Below, piece by piece: positions 52,474 through 61,306 of a DNA stretch of 64,000 bases (its first letter is position 1; each line of letters starts with the position of its first letter). Made by a program: the position numbers and the translations under genes. Origin of the DNA: Lonepinella sp051851555 (lineage in GTDB: Bacteria; Pseudomonadota; Gammaproteobacteria; Enterobacterales; Pasteurellaceae); the NCBI RefSeq assembly GCF_051851555.1, contig NZ_JBPDVH010000001.1, forward strand, positions 248,001 through 312,000, written 5' to 3'. The notes under the pieces are model-generated. The model was not told the origin of the DNA, made no database searches, and saw only the letters and a list, made by a program, of their open reading frames with translations.

Positions 52474-54129
52474 TTAAATCGACCACAACAAGATCGCCAA
52501 TAACTGCGGTGAAATTATCCGTAAAAACATGGTTAATGGATAAACCGTGGCATAGGCCAACGGTGCGGCACCGTGATCTTCTTTAATTGCATTGGCAAAG
52601 GCCAAAGCGGGAGGATCCGTCATGGAACCGGCAAGCAAACCACAGATAGAAAGATAATTCAGTTTGGCATACAAGCGTGCAATAATGCCGACTAGCACCA
52701 ACGGTACAAAGGTAATTAAGATACCATATCCCATCCATTCTAGGCCATTCCCCTCGGTTAAGGTGCTAACGAAATTGCCCCCCGATTTTAAGCCGACCAC
52801 CGACAAGAACAACACGATCCCGATTTCACGTAACGCCATATTGGCACTCGGTGGCATAAACCAGTAGAGTTTGCCGATAGAACCAATTCGAGCCAAAATT
52901 AACGCCACCACTAATGGGCCACCAGCTAAACCGAGTTTTAACGCCACAGGGAAACCTGGAATATGGAATGGAATGGATCCCACCAATACCCCTAAACCGA
53001 TACCGATAAACACCGGTAACATTTGCACATGTTGCAGTTTAGATTGCATGTTACCGAGATCAGACATCACTTTACCAATCACGTCATCACCACCGACAAC
53101 ATGCACCACGTCACCAAATTGCAACGTTGTGTTAGCGGTTGGCACAAGTTCGATCCCTGAACGGTTTAAACGAGAAATCACCACGCCGTATTTTTGATGA
53201 TAAGCAAGGGTACGAATACTTTTCCCTAACACTTTTTCATTGGTAATCACCACACGTTCAGAGCGTAAGTTGCCTTTAATGGTTGAGGCCTCAATATCCA
53301 CTAACTCGCCCATAATTAACCGCACTTTGTTTAAGGCTCGGCCCTCACCCACTAAATGCAACACATCATCTAAGTGAATTTCCGTTTCGCCTTTTGGCAC
53401 CACGATTTCTTCGCCACGTTTTAAGCGAGTACAAAGCACCGCTTGCCCCTCAAAACCGGGGATTTCTTTAAGCAATAAACCGTGTAAATTCGGGTTGGTC
53501 ACTTTCAGATTGGCTTTTTCTAACGCCTCTTTGTCTTTGCCGGTTTCTCGATTAAAGGCCTCCGCCTCCTCCTCCACTTTAATACGGAAGAATAAACGAA
53601 TTAACCACATGCTTAACAAAATACCGCAGATCCCGAACGGATAGGCCATGGCATAAGACATCCCCATTTTTTCGGTGATGTTGGTCATGCCTAACTCCAC
53701 CAGAATTTGCTGTCCTGCCCCGAGAGATGGCGTATTCGTCACCGCCCCCGAATAGATCCCGAGCAACACTTCCAATGGCACGTCGGCGAGATGATAAACC
53801 CCCACCACCGTTAATGAACCTAACAACACAATTAATGCGGCCAAACCATTAAGTTTCATGCCCGATTCACGCAAAGAGGCAAAAAAGCCGGGGCCTACTT
53901 GAATACCAATGGTATAAACAAACAGAATCAAACCAAACTCTTGCACAAAATGCAAGGTATGCGGATCCAACATTAACCCGTTTTGATGGGTGAAATGGGA
54001 AACAATAATACCGCCGAATAACACACCGCCGATACCCAGTCCCACACCTTTAATTTTCCAATGACCAATCCATAACCCCACTACCGCCACAAGCGAAAGC
54101 AGGCTTATCGTGATCGCAATATCAGACAT
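52474..54129 (-). CDS. yidE: YidE-type putative transporter (aspartate:alanine exchanger family)
   Basis: This 551-residue inner-membrane protein has two halves of about five transmembrane helices each (about residues 1-180 and 370-551). Between them lie two TrkA-C (RCK_C) domains, visible as EIPGFEGQAVLCTRLKRGEE and ERVVITNEKVLGKSIRTLA with VVHVVGGDD. This layout is that of AspT/YidE exchangers. The AspT substrate pair (aspartate/alanine) cannot be assumed. The ATG at 54129, after a GGGGGC stretch, gives the family start MSDIAITISLLSL. Confidence 0.9.
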   Translation of the reverse strand: MSDIAITISLLSLVAVVGLWIGHWKIKGVGLGIGGVLFGGIIVSHFTHQNGLMLDPHTLHFVQEFGLILFVYTIGIQVGPGFFASLRESGMKLNGLAALIVLLGSLTVVGVYHLADVPLEVLLGIYSGAVTNTPSLGAGQQILVELGMTNITEKMGMSYAMAYPFGICGILLSMWLIRLFFRIKVEEEAEAFNRETGKDKEALEKANLKVTNPNLHGLLLKEIPGFEGQAVLCTRLKRGEEIVVPKGETEIHLDDVLHLVGEGRALNKVRLIMGELVDIEASTIKGNLRSERVVITNEKVLGKSIRTLAYHQKYGVVISRLNRSGIELVPTANTTLQFGDVVHVVGGDDVIGKVMSDLGNMQSKLQHVQMLPVFIGIGLGVLVGSIPFHIPGFPVALKLGLAGGPLVVALILARIGSIGKLYWFMPPSANMALREIGIVLFLSVVGLKSGGNFVSTLTEGNGLEWMGYGILITFVPLVLVGIIARLYAKLNYLSICGLLAGSMTDPPALAFANAIKEDHGAAPLAYATVYPLTMFLRIISPQLLAILLWSI

Positions 54130-54294
54130 AACGCCCCCTAAATTAAAATTAACTGGCCACAATTATAATGTAAGCCACACAAGATAAAATAAGCAAAATG
54201 AAAAAATTTGACGTTTATCACATTTTTCCTTGCTAAATTGCATTATTTGCTGAAAAATAACGCATTATTTTAACATTTATTGCTGAATTATTAT

Positions 54295-56088
54295 ATGGAT
54301 TATACCCAAGAATTAATCACCTCGCTATTTTGGATCTTAAAAGCCATTGGGATCACGGCGATTGTTTTCACTGCTGTACTCTGGTTTTTAGTCAAAACCA
54401 CCCATTGGGGACAACAATTTTGGTCATTGGCGAAAGATTATCTGTCGCCCAAACGCAGTGTTAAACCGCTGATTTACTTTATTGTGATTGTGTTTTTTAA
54501 CCTGTTTTCCGTCCGCTTAGATATTCTGTTTTCCGAATGGTACAAGGCCATGTATGACGCCTTGCAAAATAGTAATGAAAACATTTTCTGGATTCAAATG
54601 GTGGTGTTCTCCGTGTTGGCCACCATTAACATCAGCAATGTGTTATTGCTTTATTATCTCGGGCAACGTTTCACCATTCAATGGCGAACCGAACTCAACC
54701 AAGAAATGGTGGATAAATGGCTCGGTGAACAGGCCTATTACAAAACACAATATATTTATAATCAACTAGATAACCCCGATCAACGGATCCAACAAGATAT
54801 TCAATCCTATGTGTCTAGCTCCTTAAGTTTTGCCACCGGCGTGATTTCTTCCGTGGTATCTATTGTGGCCTTTACCCAAATTTTATGGAATCTGTCCGGC
54901 CCAATGGACGTGGGATCCTTTACCATACCGCACGCCATGGTGTTTCTGGTATTTATTTATGTGCTCGTCACCAGTGTGTTTGCGTTCCGTATTGGACGAC
55001 CGTTAATTCAGTTAAATTTTGCTAACGAACGCTTAAATGCGAACTACCGTTACTCACTGATTCGGATTAAAGAATATGCCGAAAGCATTGCCTTTTTCCG
55101 TGGCGAAAAAATGGAACGCAATATCCTATTTAAACAGTTTGATAAAGTGATTGGCAACGTGTGGAAAATGGTTCACATGACCTTAAAACTATCCGGCTTT
55201 AACTTAATGGTATCGCAAGTATCCGTGGTGTTTCCGTTTATTATTCAAGCCAGCCGATTCTTTAGTAAACAAATTCAATTAGGCGATTTAATTCAAACCT
55301 CGCAATCCTTTGGCCGTGTCCAATCGGCGTTATCTTATTTCCGTAACGCTTATGATGAATTTGCTAGCTATCGAGCCGTGTTAGATCGTTTAACCGGTTT
55401 CCATTCCGCCATTGATCAGGCCAATCAACCGAATGAAGTACGCTTACATCACACCGAAAGTGCGGTGCGTTTTGAGCAAGTTTCAGTGAAAAAACCAACG
55501 GGCGAAACCCTCATTGCGGATTTAACCTTCGATCTGCCACAAGGTTCATCACTGTTAATAAAAGGTCCATCGGGAGCGGGTAAAACCACCTTATTACGTA
55601 CTATTGCTGGCTTATGGTCGCATGCCAACGGCGATATTTATTTACCCCAACAGAACGCTCTGTTCTTACCGCAAAAACCGTATTTACCACAAGGGCGTTT
55701 AATTGATGCGTTATTTTATCCCAATCTTGCCCCTGATAATGTGGATTTCGCCCAAGCGGCAGATACCATGCGAGCGGTGCAACTTGGCCATTTAAGTGAT
55801 AAATTGGAACAAGAAAATGACTGGACAAGGGTGCTTTCACTGGGTGAACAGCAGCGATTAGCATTCGCTCGGTTATTGATTACCCAACCGCAAATTGCGT
55901 TCTTAGATGAAGCCTCCGCCAGTATGGATGAGGGATTAGAAGATGCCATGTATCGTTTATTACATGAACGTTTGCCTCACACCACGATTATCAGTGTGGG
56001 ACACCGCTCAACCTTGAATGTACATCATCAACAACAATTGGAAATTGATCCGGTTAATCATGCTTGGCAGTTAATGGTAGGACATTAA
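54295..56088 (+). CDS. ABC transporter, fused permease and ATPase, YddA/SbmA-like
   Basis: This 597-residue protein has an N-terminal SbmA/BacA-like membrane domain (about residues 15-330, with SVRLDILFSEWYKAMYDALQ and FTIQWRTELNQEMVDKWL) and a C-terminal ATPase with Walker A GPSGAGKTTLLRTI, a signature of LSLGEQQRLAFARLL instead of LSGGQ, Walker B IAFLDEASASMDEG and the H-loop VGHRST. The altered signature is typical of this ABCD/YddA branch. Transport of peptides or long-chain acyl compounds is possible. The stop adjoins lpxH directly. An in-frame TTG five codons upstream is a less likely start. Confidence 0.88.
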   Translation: MDYTQELITSLFWILKAIGITAIVFTAVLWFLVKTTHWGQQFWSLAKDYLSPKRSVKPLIYFIVIVFFNLFSVRLDILFSEWYKAMYDALQNSNENIFWIQMVVFSVLATINISNVLLLYYLGQRFTIQWRTELNQEMVDKWLGEQAYYKTQYIYNQLDNPDQRIQQDIQSYVSSSLSFATGVISSVVSIVAFTQILWNLSGPMDVGSFTIPHAMVFLVFIYVLVTSVFAFRIGRPLIQLNFANERLNANYRYSLIRIKEYAESIAFFRGEKMERNILFKQFDKVIGNVWKMVHMTLKLSGFNLMVSQVSVVFPFIIQASRFFSKQIQLGDLIQTSQSFGRVQSALSYFRNAYDEFASYRAVLDRLTGFHSAIDQANQPNEVRLHHTESAVRFEQVSVKKPTGETLIADLTFDLPQGSSLLIKGPSGAGKTTLLRTIAGLWSHANGDIYLPQQNALFLPQKPYLPQGRLIDALFYPNLAPDNVDFAQAADTMRAVQLGHLSDKLEQENDWTRVLSLGEQQRLAFARLLITQPQIAFLDEASASMDEGLEDAMYRLLHERLPHTTIISVGHRSTLNVHHQQQLEIDPVNHAWQLMVGH

Positions 56089-56793
56089 ATGAAAAAAACC
56101 TTGTTTATTGCCGATTTACATTTAAGCGAAAATCGCCCCGATTTAACCGCACTTTTTGTGGATTTTATGCAACAGCAAGCCCCAAAAGCCGAGGCGTTAT
56201 ATATTCTGGGCGACCTGTTCGATTTTTGGATTGGCGATGATGAACGTTCAGATTTAATTCGCTTAGTGCAAAACCACATTCGAGCGATGACACAACAAGG
56301 TATTCCCTGCTATTTTATCTGCGGTAATCGAGACTTTTTGCTCGGGCAACAATTTGCCAAAACTTGCGGATTACAGCGTTTGCCTGATTATCAAGTAATT
56401 GATTTATATGGCACGCAAACCCTAATTTGTCACGGTGATACCCTGTGTATTGATGATGAAAAATACCAACAGTTCCGCCGTAAAGTCCATCAAAAATGGC
56501 GACAACGTTTGTTTTTATGCTTACCCTTAAAACTGCGGTTAAAAATTGCTGAGAATATTCGTGCTAAAAGCAAAGCGGATAAGCAACAAAAGCCTGTTGA
56601 GATTATGGACGTAAACCCGGAATTTACCTTGCAAATCATGCAACAATTTGCGGTGACAAGATTAATTCATGGACATACCCATAAGCAACATATTCATCAA
56701 ATCACACCGCAGTATGAGCGAATTGTGTTAGGGGATTGGGACAAAACGGCCTCCGTGTTAGAAGTGAATGAGCTTGGGGTGAGGTTTATTTAG
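56089..56793 (+). CDS. lpxH: UDP-2,3-diacylglucosamine pyrophosphatase LpxH
   Basis: LpxH is a manganese-dependent phosphoesterase that makes lipid X, the fourth step of lipid A synthesis. The 234-residue product has the metal motifs ADLHLSENRPDL, YILGDLFDFWIGDD, CGNRDFLLG and the late GHTHKQHIHQI. The start codon follows the ABC protein's stop with no gap, so the two are co-transcribed. It acts at the cytoplasmic face of the inner membrane. Confidence 0.96.
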   Translation: MKKTLFIADLHLSENRPDLTALFVDFMQQQAPKAEALYILGDLFDFWIGDDERSDLIRLVQNHIRAMTQQGIPCYFICGNRDFLLGQQFAKTCGLQRLPDYQVIDLYGTQTLICHGDTLCIDDEKYQQFRRKVHQKWRQRLFLCLPLKLRLKIAENIRAKSKADKQQKPVEIMDVNPEFTLQIMQQFAVTRLIHGHTHKQHIHQITPQYERIVLGDWDKTASVLEVNELGVRFI

Positions 56794-56844
56794 TAAATTC
56801 AATAAAACCGATCCTTGCGTCTATTATAATAATTGGAGGGAAAA

Positions 56845-57300
56845 ATGGAAATTAGTAAAGAAATATATGATGCTATTTTAGAGGAGCGTTTTATATTGGA
56901 ATCTAATTCTTTCCCTGATTATCAAGATAACAATGGAATAGGAACTAATTTTATTGTTCAATGTGAGGAAAATTCCGAAATTGTGATAAATTTGGCAAGG
57001 CAAACTTTGTTAATAGTGAACCAGAAAAAACAGCACAAGAAGTAGAAAAATATAAAAAATGGTGGTTTGGTTTGCCTTATAGAAAAAAACTTAAAGAAAC
57101 AGGTAAGCCGAATAAATGGTGGGGAATTGGATTGCTTGGAGCCAAAAGAAAGAGTATAGTTTTGGTGGGGAGCTACTATATTAGATGAAAATAATTTTGT
57201 TTTTTCAACTAAAATACTTGATGATCCTTTTGCAGCAGGTTCCTTAAAATGGCTATTTTTAGGCTCTGGTGCATTAGAAGTAATTGAGGGAGATGACTAA
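56845..57300 (+). pseudogene. Frameshifted unknown gene
   Basis: A good ribosome site (GGAGGG) and ATG at 56845 open a frame that runs as MEISKEIYDAILEERF to about NSEIVINLA near 56995. The reading then continues in a second frame with NFVNSEPEKTAQEVEKYKKW up to GAKRKSIVL near 57160, and in a third with FWWGATILDENNFVFSTKIL to a stop at 57300. Two frameshifts thus break what was probably a protein of about 150 residues. I do not recognise it. It abuts the decayed IS element. Confidence 0.65.
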
Positions 57301-57322
57301 ATAGCACTTTCTAACAGCAAAG

Positions 57323-58076
57323 GAGCTTATCCCATATTTTGTGTAAACACCGATTTCACTTAAAGGTGATTATTTAAGCAATCACCAAATTCTAGCACAA
57401 AATGGTTCAGTGCTGCTTGCCAATTTTGGATTGGTATTAACCATTTTTTAGACGCATCTTTAATCGCAAGCCAGATGATTTTAATCACGGATTCGTCCGT
57501 TGGGAGCACGTTTCGTTTTTTAATCACTCTCCGAATCACGCTGTTCAATGATTCAATCGCATTTGTCGTGTAAATTGACTTATGAATATCGTTAGGATAG
57601 CTAAAAATCGTGGCTAAATTCGCCTAATGATTTTGCCAGATCTTGACAATTAAGGGGTATTTTGCTTGCCATTTTGCCTCCAAATTAGCTAGCGTTTGTA
57701 GGGCTATCTGTTCCGTAGGTAATTGATAAATCAGCTTTAAATCTGCGGTTATGGCTTTGTAATCTTTCCAAGTAACATACTTCAAACTATTACGAACCAT
57801 ATGCACGATACAAAGCTGAATTTTCATTTCAGGAAAAACAGTATTAATCGCATCAGGAAAGTCTTTTAAACCGCCAATGCAAGCTATCAAAATATCCTAT
57901 ACGCCACGATTTTTAAGCTCGGTGAGAACGTTCAACCAAAATTTTTTCCCCTTCATTTTCAGCAATTATTTAACCCTTTGGCATATAAGGCAATGATTTT
58001 TTCATTCATAATGAAAATACCTGTTTTTGGTTATTATCTCAGAAATAGGTATTTACACAAATTTTATTATAGGCTC
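57323..58076 (-). mobile_element. Decayed IS256-family insertion element
   Basis: The ends form related inverted repeats: one begins GAGCTTATCCCATATTTTG (57323-57351), and the other, read from 58076 inward, begins GAGCCTATAATAAAATTTG. The core encodes broken pieces of a mutator-type transposase. At 754 bases it is about half of a full element, so it has a large internal deletion. No target duplication is obvious. A solo copy of one end lies at 19644-19684. Confidence 0.82.
57360..58009 (-). pseudogene. IS256-family transposase remnant
   Basis: A start-like piece MNEKIIALYAKGLNN (from 58009) is joined by deletion to ENEGEK, then after a one-base slip to FWLNVLTELKNRGV. After a TAG stop comes DILIACIGGLKDFPDAINTV, LCIVHMVRNSLKYV, and after another TAG the family hallmark YTTNAIESLNSVIRR, ending near PIQNWQAALNHF. 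The N-terminal DNA-binding part and the first catalytic aspartate are gone, so it cannot be active. Confidence 0.85.
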
Positions 58077-58082
58077 TTAAAA

Positions 58083-58115
58083 GGACTGAGTCCGATACAA
58101 TATCGTCTTCAGTCC
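58083..58115. repeat. Nested palindrome related to the one after modC
   Basis: An outer stem GGACTGA (58083-58089) pairs with TCAGTCC (58109-58115) and an inner stem CGATA with TATCG (58093-58097/58101-58105). It starts six bases after the IS256 remnant and shares outer and inner stems with 711-745. No T run follows. Confidence 0.6.
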
Positions 58116-58176
58116 CTGATGTAAGTGTCTAACTTTTTGGAGTCAGATCAAAAATCACTGCACTTTTTTCATCACA

Positions 58177-58392
58177 TTATTCACTGGCTTTTTTCAAAAT
58201 CGCATACATTTCATCTTTTAAATGCAATTTCGCTTTTTTCAAATCTTCCACTTCCGTCGGTGTGGCGAGTTCAATATTGCTTTCAATATTTTTAATTCGC
58301 TGATCCAACGCATTATGTTCATCAAACAAACGAGCGAAATGGGCATCTTCAGTTTTTAATTGAGTAATTAAATCACGAAATTCTGGAAACAT
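58177..58392 (-). CDS. YdcH family small helical protein (DUF465)
   Basis: This 71-residue protein is predicted to be a helical hairpin: MFPEFRDLITQLKTEDAHFA, then LFDEHNALDQRIKNIE, with the C-terminal LKKAKLHLKDEMYAILKKA. The pattern RLFDEHNALD and L-K-D-E-M-Y is characteristic of the YdcH/DUF465 family, whose function is not known. The ATG at 58392 has AAGGAG upstream. Confidence 0.85.
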   Translation of the reverse strand: MFPEFRDLITQLKTEDAHFARLFDEHNALDQRIKNIESNIELATPTEVEDLKKAKLHLKDEMYAILKKASE

Positions 58393-58446
58393 AGTTTTCT
58401 CCTTATGATCTGTAACAACTAACGGCATTGTACCCTAAAATAAATA

Positions 58447-58476
58447 AAAAAAATGTGAGCGAGTTCACATTTTTTA
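58447..58476 (-). terminator. Terminator after slyX
   Basis: AAATGTGA (58451-58458) pairs with TTCACATTT (58464-58472) with A and T runs on both sides, overlapping the end of slyX. Confidence 0.75.
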
Positions 58477-58677
58477 ATAATGAGGCGGTGGCGTTTCTTC
58501 CGTGCGACTGGCAATGTTGGATGGCTGCATATCTTTTAATTTATTCGCCAAATAACGCAACTGGGTTTGCATTTTATCGATCACAAATTGTTGATCAATC
58601 ACCGCTTGATTTAACTGTTCGACTAAATTCTCTTGAAACATCAGCTTGGTTTCGAGTTCCGCAAGACGATCTTCCAT
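58474..58677 (-). CDS. slyX: SlyX family protein
   Basis: This 67-residue coiled-coil protein has the SlyX pattern RLAELETKLMFQENLVEQLNQ, VIDQQFVIDKMQTQLRYL, and a C-terminal PPPHY tail conserved in the family. Its role is unknown. The ATG at 58677 with AAGGAGG upstream is chosen over earlier in-frame ATGs. It is divergent from fkpA, the same neighbourhood as in E. coli and H. influenzae. Confidence 0.92.
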   Translation of the reverse strand: MEDRLAELETKLMFQENLVEQLNQAVIDQQFVIDKMQTQLRYLANKLKDMQPSNIASRTEETPPPHY

Positions 58678-58784
58678 GTATTCCCTCCTTATTTTCATTT
58701 CGCTTAGGCCTGTCAGTAATTGACAAAACGCCCTAAGCACTATAATCTAGCGTAGTTATTTTAACCTATTATAAGGATAGCAGA

Positions 58785-59555
58785 ATGCTAAACATCAAAA
58801 AAATTTCAACACTGGCATTATTGATCAGTGCCGCTGTTGCCACCGTCGCTTGTAACGAGAAAGCACAAGCCGATACCAGTAAAACCACTCAGACCCAAGC
58901 GGCACAAGCGACCACAGGGGATGTCAAAGACAGTTCTTATGCTGTTGGCGTCTTATTTGGGACCGATTTGAAAGGCGTAATTGATGCGCAAAAAGACTTG
59001 ATTACCTACGATCAAGCCAAATTATTGGCCGGTTTAAACGATGCGTTAAATGGTAAAATTGATTTAAACAACCCAGAATTGGGCAACACGTTAAAATCCC
59101 TTGATGAAACCTTAAAAAATGCCTCACAAAAGAAAGCGGCGGAACAAGCACAAAAAGCCCAACAAGAGGGTGAAAAATTTGTGGCTGAATTCAAGAAAAA
59201 AGATGGCGTGAAAACCACCGAATCGGGTTTGGTTTATCGTATCGAAAAAGCCGGTGAGGGCGTGGCGATTAAACCGGAAGATACCATCAAAGTGCATTAC
59301 ACCGGTAAATTACCGAATGGCACCGTGTTTGATAGTTCCGTTGAGCGTGGTGAGCCGGTTGAATTTGTTTTAAACCAATTAATCCCCGGTTGGATTGAGG
59401 GTTTACAATTAATCAAAAAAGGCGGCAAAATTGAATTAGTGGTGCCACCCGCTTTAGGCTATGGCGATCAAGATATGGGCCAAATTCCGGCCAACTCGAC
59501 ACTTCATTTTGAATTGGAAGTGTTAGATGTGACACCTGCAAAAGCCGCAAAATAA
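58785..59555 (+). CDS. fkpA: FKBP-type peptidyl-prolyl isomerase FkpA
   Basis: This periplasmic foldase/chaperone has 256 residues. A signal sequence ends near TVAC (C23); the cysteine could be a lipid site, though the lipobox is not ideal. The N-terminal FKBP dimerisation domain (YAVGVLFGTDLKG) is followed by a helical stretch rich in A, Q, K and a C-terminal FKBP domain (IKVHYTGKLPNGTVFDSS, VPPALGYGDQDMGQIPANST). It is complete and divergent from slyX. Confidence 0.94.
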   Translation: MLNIKKISTLALLISAAVATVACNEKAQADTSKTTQTQAAQATTGDVKDSSYAVGVLFGTDLKGVIDAQKDLITYDQAKLLAGLNDALNGKIDLNNPELGNTLKSLDETLKNASQKKAAEQAQKAQQEGEKFVAEFKKKDGVKTTESGLVYRIEKAGEGVAIKPEDTIKVHYTGKLPNGTVFDSSVERGEPVEFVLNQLIPGWIEGLQLIKKGGKIELVVPPALGYGDQDMGQIPANSTLHFELEVLDVTPAKAAK

Positions 59556-59565
59556 GCCAATAATC

Positions 59566-59603
59566 CACCGCACTTTTTGTCGTTAACACGTCAAGGTGCG
59601 GTG
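59566..59603 (+). terminator. Inverted uptake-signal hairpin after fkpA
   Basis: CACCGCAC (59566-59573) pairs with GTGCGGTG (59596-59603). The T run is short and the loop long. Confidence 0.6.
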
Positions 59604-59622
59604 ATTTATTTGAGATAAAGCC

Positions 59623-60288
59623 ATGCTAAATGAAAAACACCCTTTTACCGATGAAGATCGGACGATTTTGACTTCCTACAAAGCCGTAGTGGAAGGTGTG
59701 AGTGCATTAATTGGTAGCCATTGCGAAATTGTATTGCATTCTTTGGAAGATTTTGAACATTCTGCGATTTATATTGCCAATGGTCATAATACCAACCGCC
59801 AAGTGGGTTCGCCCATGACGGATCGGGCTTTGCAGTCGTTGCACAGCATGAAAACCGAAAGCGTGTCAAAACCCTATTTCACCAAAGCCAAAAGCAGTGG
59901 CTTGATGAAATCCGTGACCATTGCGATTCGCAATAAAAATCAGCGCATTATTGGTCTATTGTGCATTAATATCAATTTAGATGTGCCCGTTTCGCAATTT
60001 TTACAAACCCTTATGCCACTGCCAGAAGATGATGAAGCCTCTGCGGTCAACTTTGCCAGTTCGGTGGAAGATTTGGTGACCCAAACGGTGGAAAAAACCA
60101 TTGAAGAAATCACCGCCGATCGCCTTGTCGCCAATAATAATAAAAACCGTCAAATTGTGGTTTCGCTGTATGAAAAAGGCATTTTTGATATTAAAGATGC
60201 GATTAATTTAGTGGCTGAACGCTTAGATATTTCACGCCACACGGTGTATCTTTATATTCGTCAAATTAAGCAGGATAGCGAGGACTAA
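59623..60288 (+). CDS. YheO-like PAS/HTH transcriptional regulator
   Basis: This 221-residue protein has an N-terminal YheO-like PAS domain (VEGVSALIGSHCEIVLHSLE, IAIRNKNQRIIGLLCININLD) and a C-terminal helix-turn-helix (GIFDIKDAINLVAERLDISRHTVYLYIRQIK). In E. coli and H. influenzae the same gene lies between fkpA and tusDCB. Its ligand and targets are unknown. The stop lies one base before tusD. Confidence 0.9.
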   Translation: MLNEKHPFTDEDRTILTSYKAVVEGVSALIGSHCEIVLHSLEDFEHSAIYIANGHNTNRQVGSPMTDRALQSLHSMKTESVSKPYFTKAKSSGLMKSVTIAIRNKNQRIIGLLCININLDVPVSQFLQTLMPLPEDDEASAVNFASSVEDLVTQTVEKTIEEITADRLVANNNKNRQIVVSLYEKGIFDIKDAINLVAERLDISRHTVYLYIRQIKQDSED

Positions 60289-60289
60289 C

Positions 60290-60643
60290 ATGCGTTATGT
60301 GCTTGCCATAAAAAGCCCTGTTTATGGTTCACAAGGGGCATTTTTTGCTTATCAATTCGCCAACGCATTAGTCGAAAAAGGCCATCAAATTAGCCAGATT
60401 TTCTTTTTCCAACAAGGTGTGAGCCATGGCAACGCTTGCGTATCGCCCGCCAATGACGAATTTCATTTACAAAAAGCCTGGCAACAACTGAGCCAACAGC
60501 ATCAAATCCCGTTGCATTTATGTATCAGCGCCAGTCAACGGCGAGGCATTATTGAACAAAACTTGGCGCCACATTTTATCTTAGCTGGCTTAGGCGAGTT
60601 TAGCGCAGCCATGTTACAAGCCGACCGAGTGATTACCCTATGA
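60290..60643 (+). CDS. tusD: Sulfurtransferase complex subunit TusD
   Basis: TusD accepts sulfur from TusA and passes it to TusE for 2-thiolation of uridine-34 in tRNA. The 117-residue product has the sulfur-relay cysteine C78 in LHLCISASQRRGI, exactly where E. coli TusD has Cys78. It overlaps tusC by four bases (ATGA), and tusB follows closely. Confidence 0.95.
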   Translation: MRYVLAIKSPVYGSQGAFFAYQFANALVEKGHQISQIFFFQQGVSHGNACVSPANDEFHLQKAWQQLSQQHQIPLHLCISASQRRGIIEQNLAPHFILAGLGEFSAAMLQADRVITL

Positions 60644-61002
60644 TGAAATTGGCCTTTGTGTTTAAAACCGCCCCCCATGGCAATGCCATTAGCCGAGAGG
60701 GCTTAGATGCCGTATTGGCGGCCTCGGCTTTTTGTGACGAGGATCAAATCGGGGTATTTTTCCTTGATGACGGAGTATTCAACCTGTTAGCGGATCAACA
60801 GCCTGAGTTAATTCTGCAAAAAGATTTTATTAGCGCCTTTAAATTGCTGGATTTATACGACATTGAACAACGTTTTGTCTGCCAACAATCCTTGCAACAA
60901 TATGGCTTAGATCAGGCTGAATTGGTGATAAATTGCCAAAAAATAGACCGCACTTTGCTGATCAACAAACTAAAAAGTGCGGAGAAAATTCTCACCTTTT
61001 AA
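60640..61002 (+). CDS. tusC: Sulfurtransferase complex subunit TusC
   Basis: This DsrF-like subunit of the TusBCD hexamer has 120 residues (119 if the second ATG is used). It has the family segments LAFVFKTAPHGNAISREGLD and FFLDDGVFNLLADQQPELI. It is structural rather than catalytic. It overlaps tusD. Confidence 0.94.
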   Translation: MMKLAFVFKTAPHGNAISREGLDAVLAASAFCDEDQIGVFFLDDGVFNLLADQQPELILQKDFISAFKLLDLYDIEQRFVCQQSLQQYGLDQAELVINCQKIDRTLLINKLKSAEKILTF

Positions 61003-61011
61003 GGGATAACC

Positions 61012-61305
61012 ATGCTTTACACGATTTCCAACGCACAATATAGCACCACCGAATTACAACGCTATGTTGCTCAACTCACCGAGCAAGACGCCGTAGTATT
61101 GTGGGGAAACGGCGTGTTATTAATGGTGAAACAAGCTGAAGTATTGCAACAGATCCAAAATGGCTACATCATGCAAGATGATCTAACCGCACGGCATTTA
61201 CAACAGCACCCGAATTTAGCGTTATTAAAAAATAACCTCCAACCTATCGACATGGCACAATTTGTCAGCTTAACAGAACAATATTCGCCACAACTGGCGT
61301 TGTAG
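61012..61305 (+). CDS. tusB: Sulfurtransferase complex subunit TusB
   Basis: This DsrH-like subunit has 97 residues, beginning MLYTISNAQYSTTELQRYV with the conserved DAVVLWGNGVLLMVK. It completes the TusBCD complex that works with TusA, TusE and MnmA. It starts nine bases after tusC and converges with the YrdD-like gene with a single base between stops. Confidence 0.94.
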   Translation: MLYTISNAQYSTTELQRYVAQLTEQDAVVLWGNGVLLMVKQAEVLQQIQNGYIMQDDLTARHLQQHPNLALLKNNLQPIDMAQFVSLTEQYSPQLAL

Positions 61306-61306
61306 G

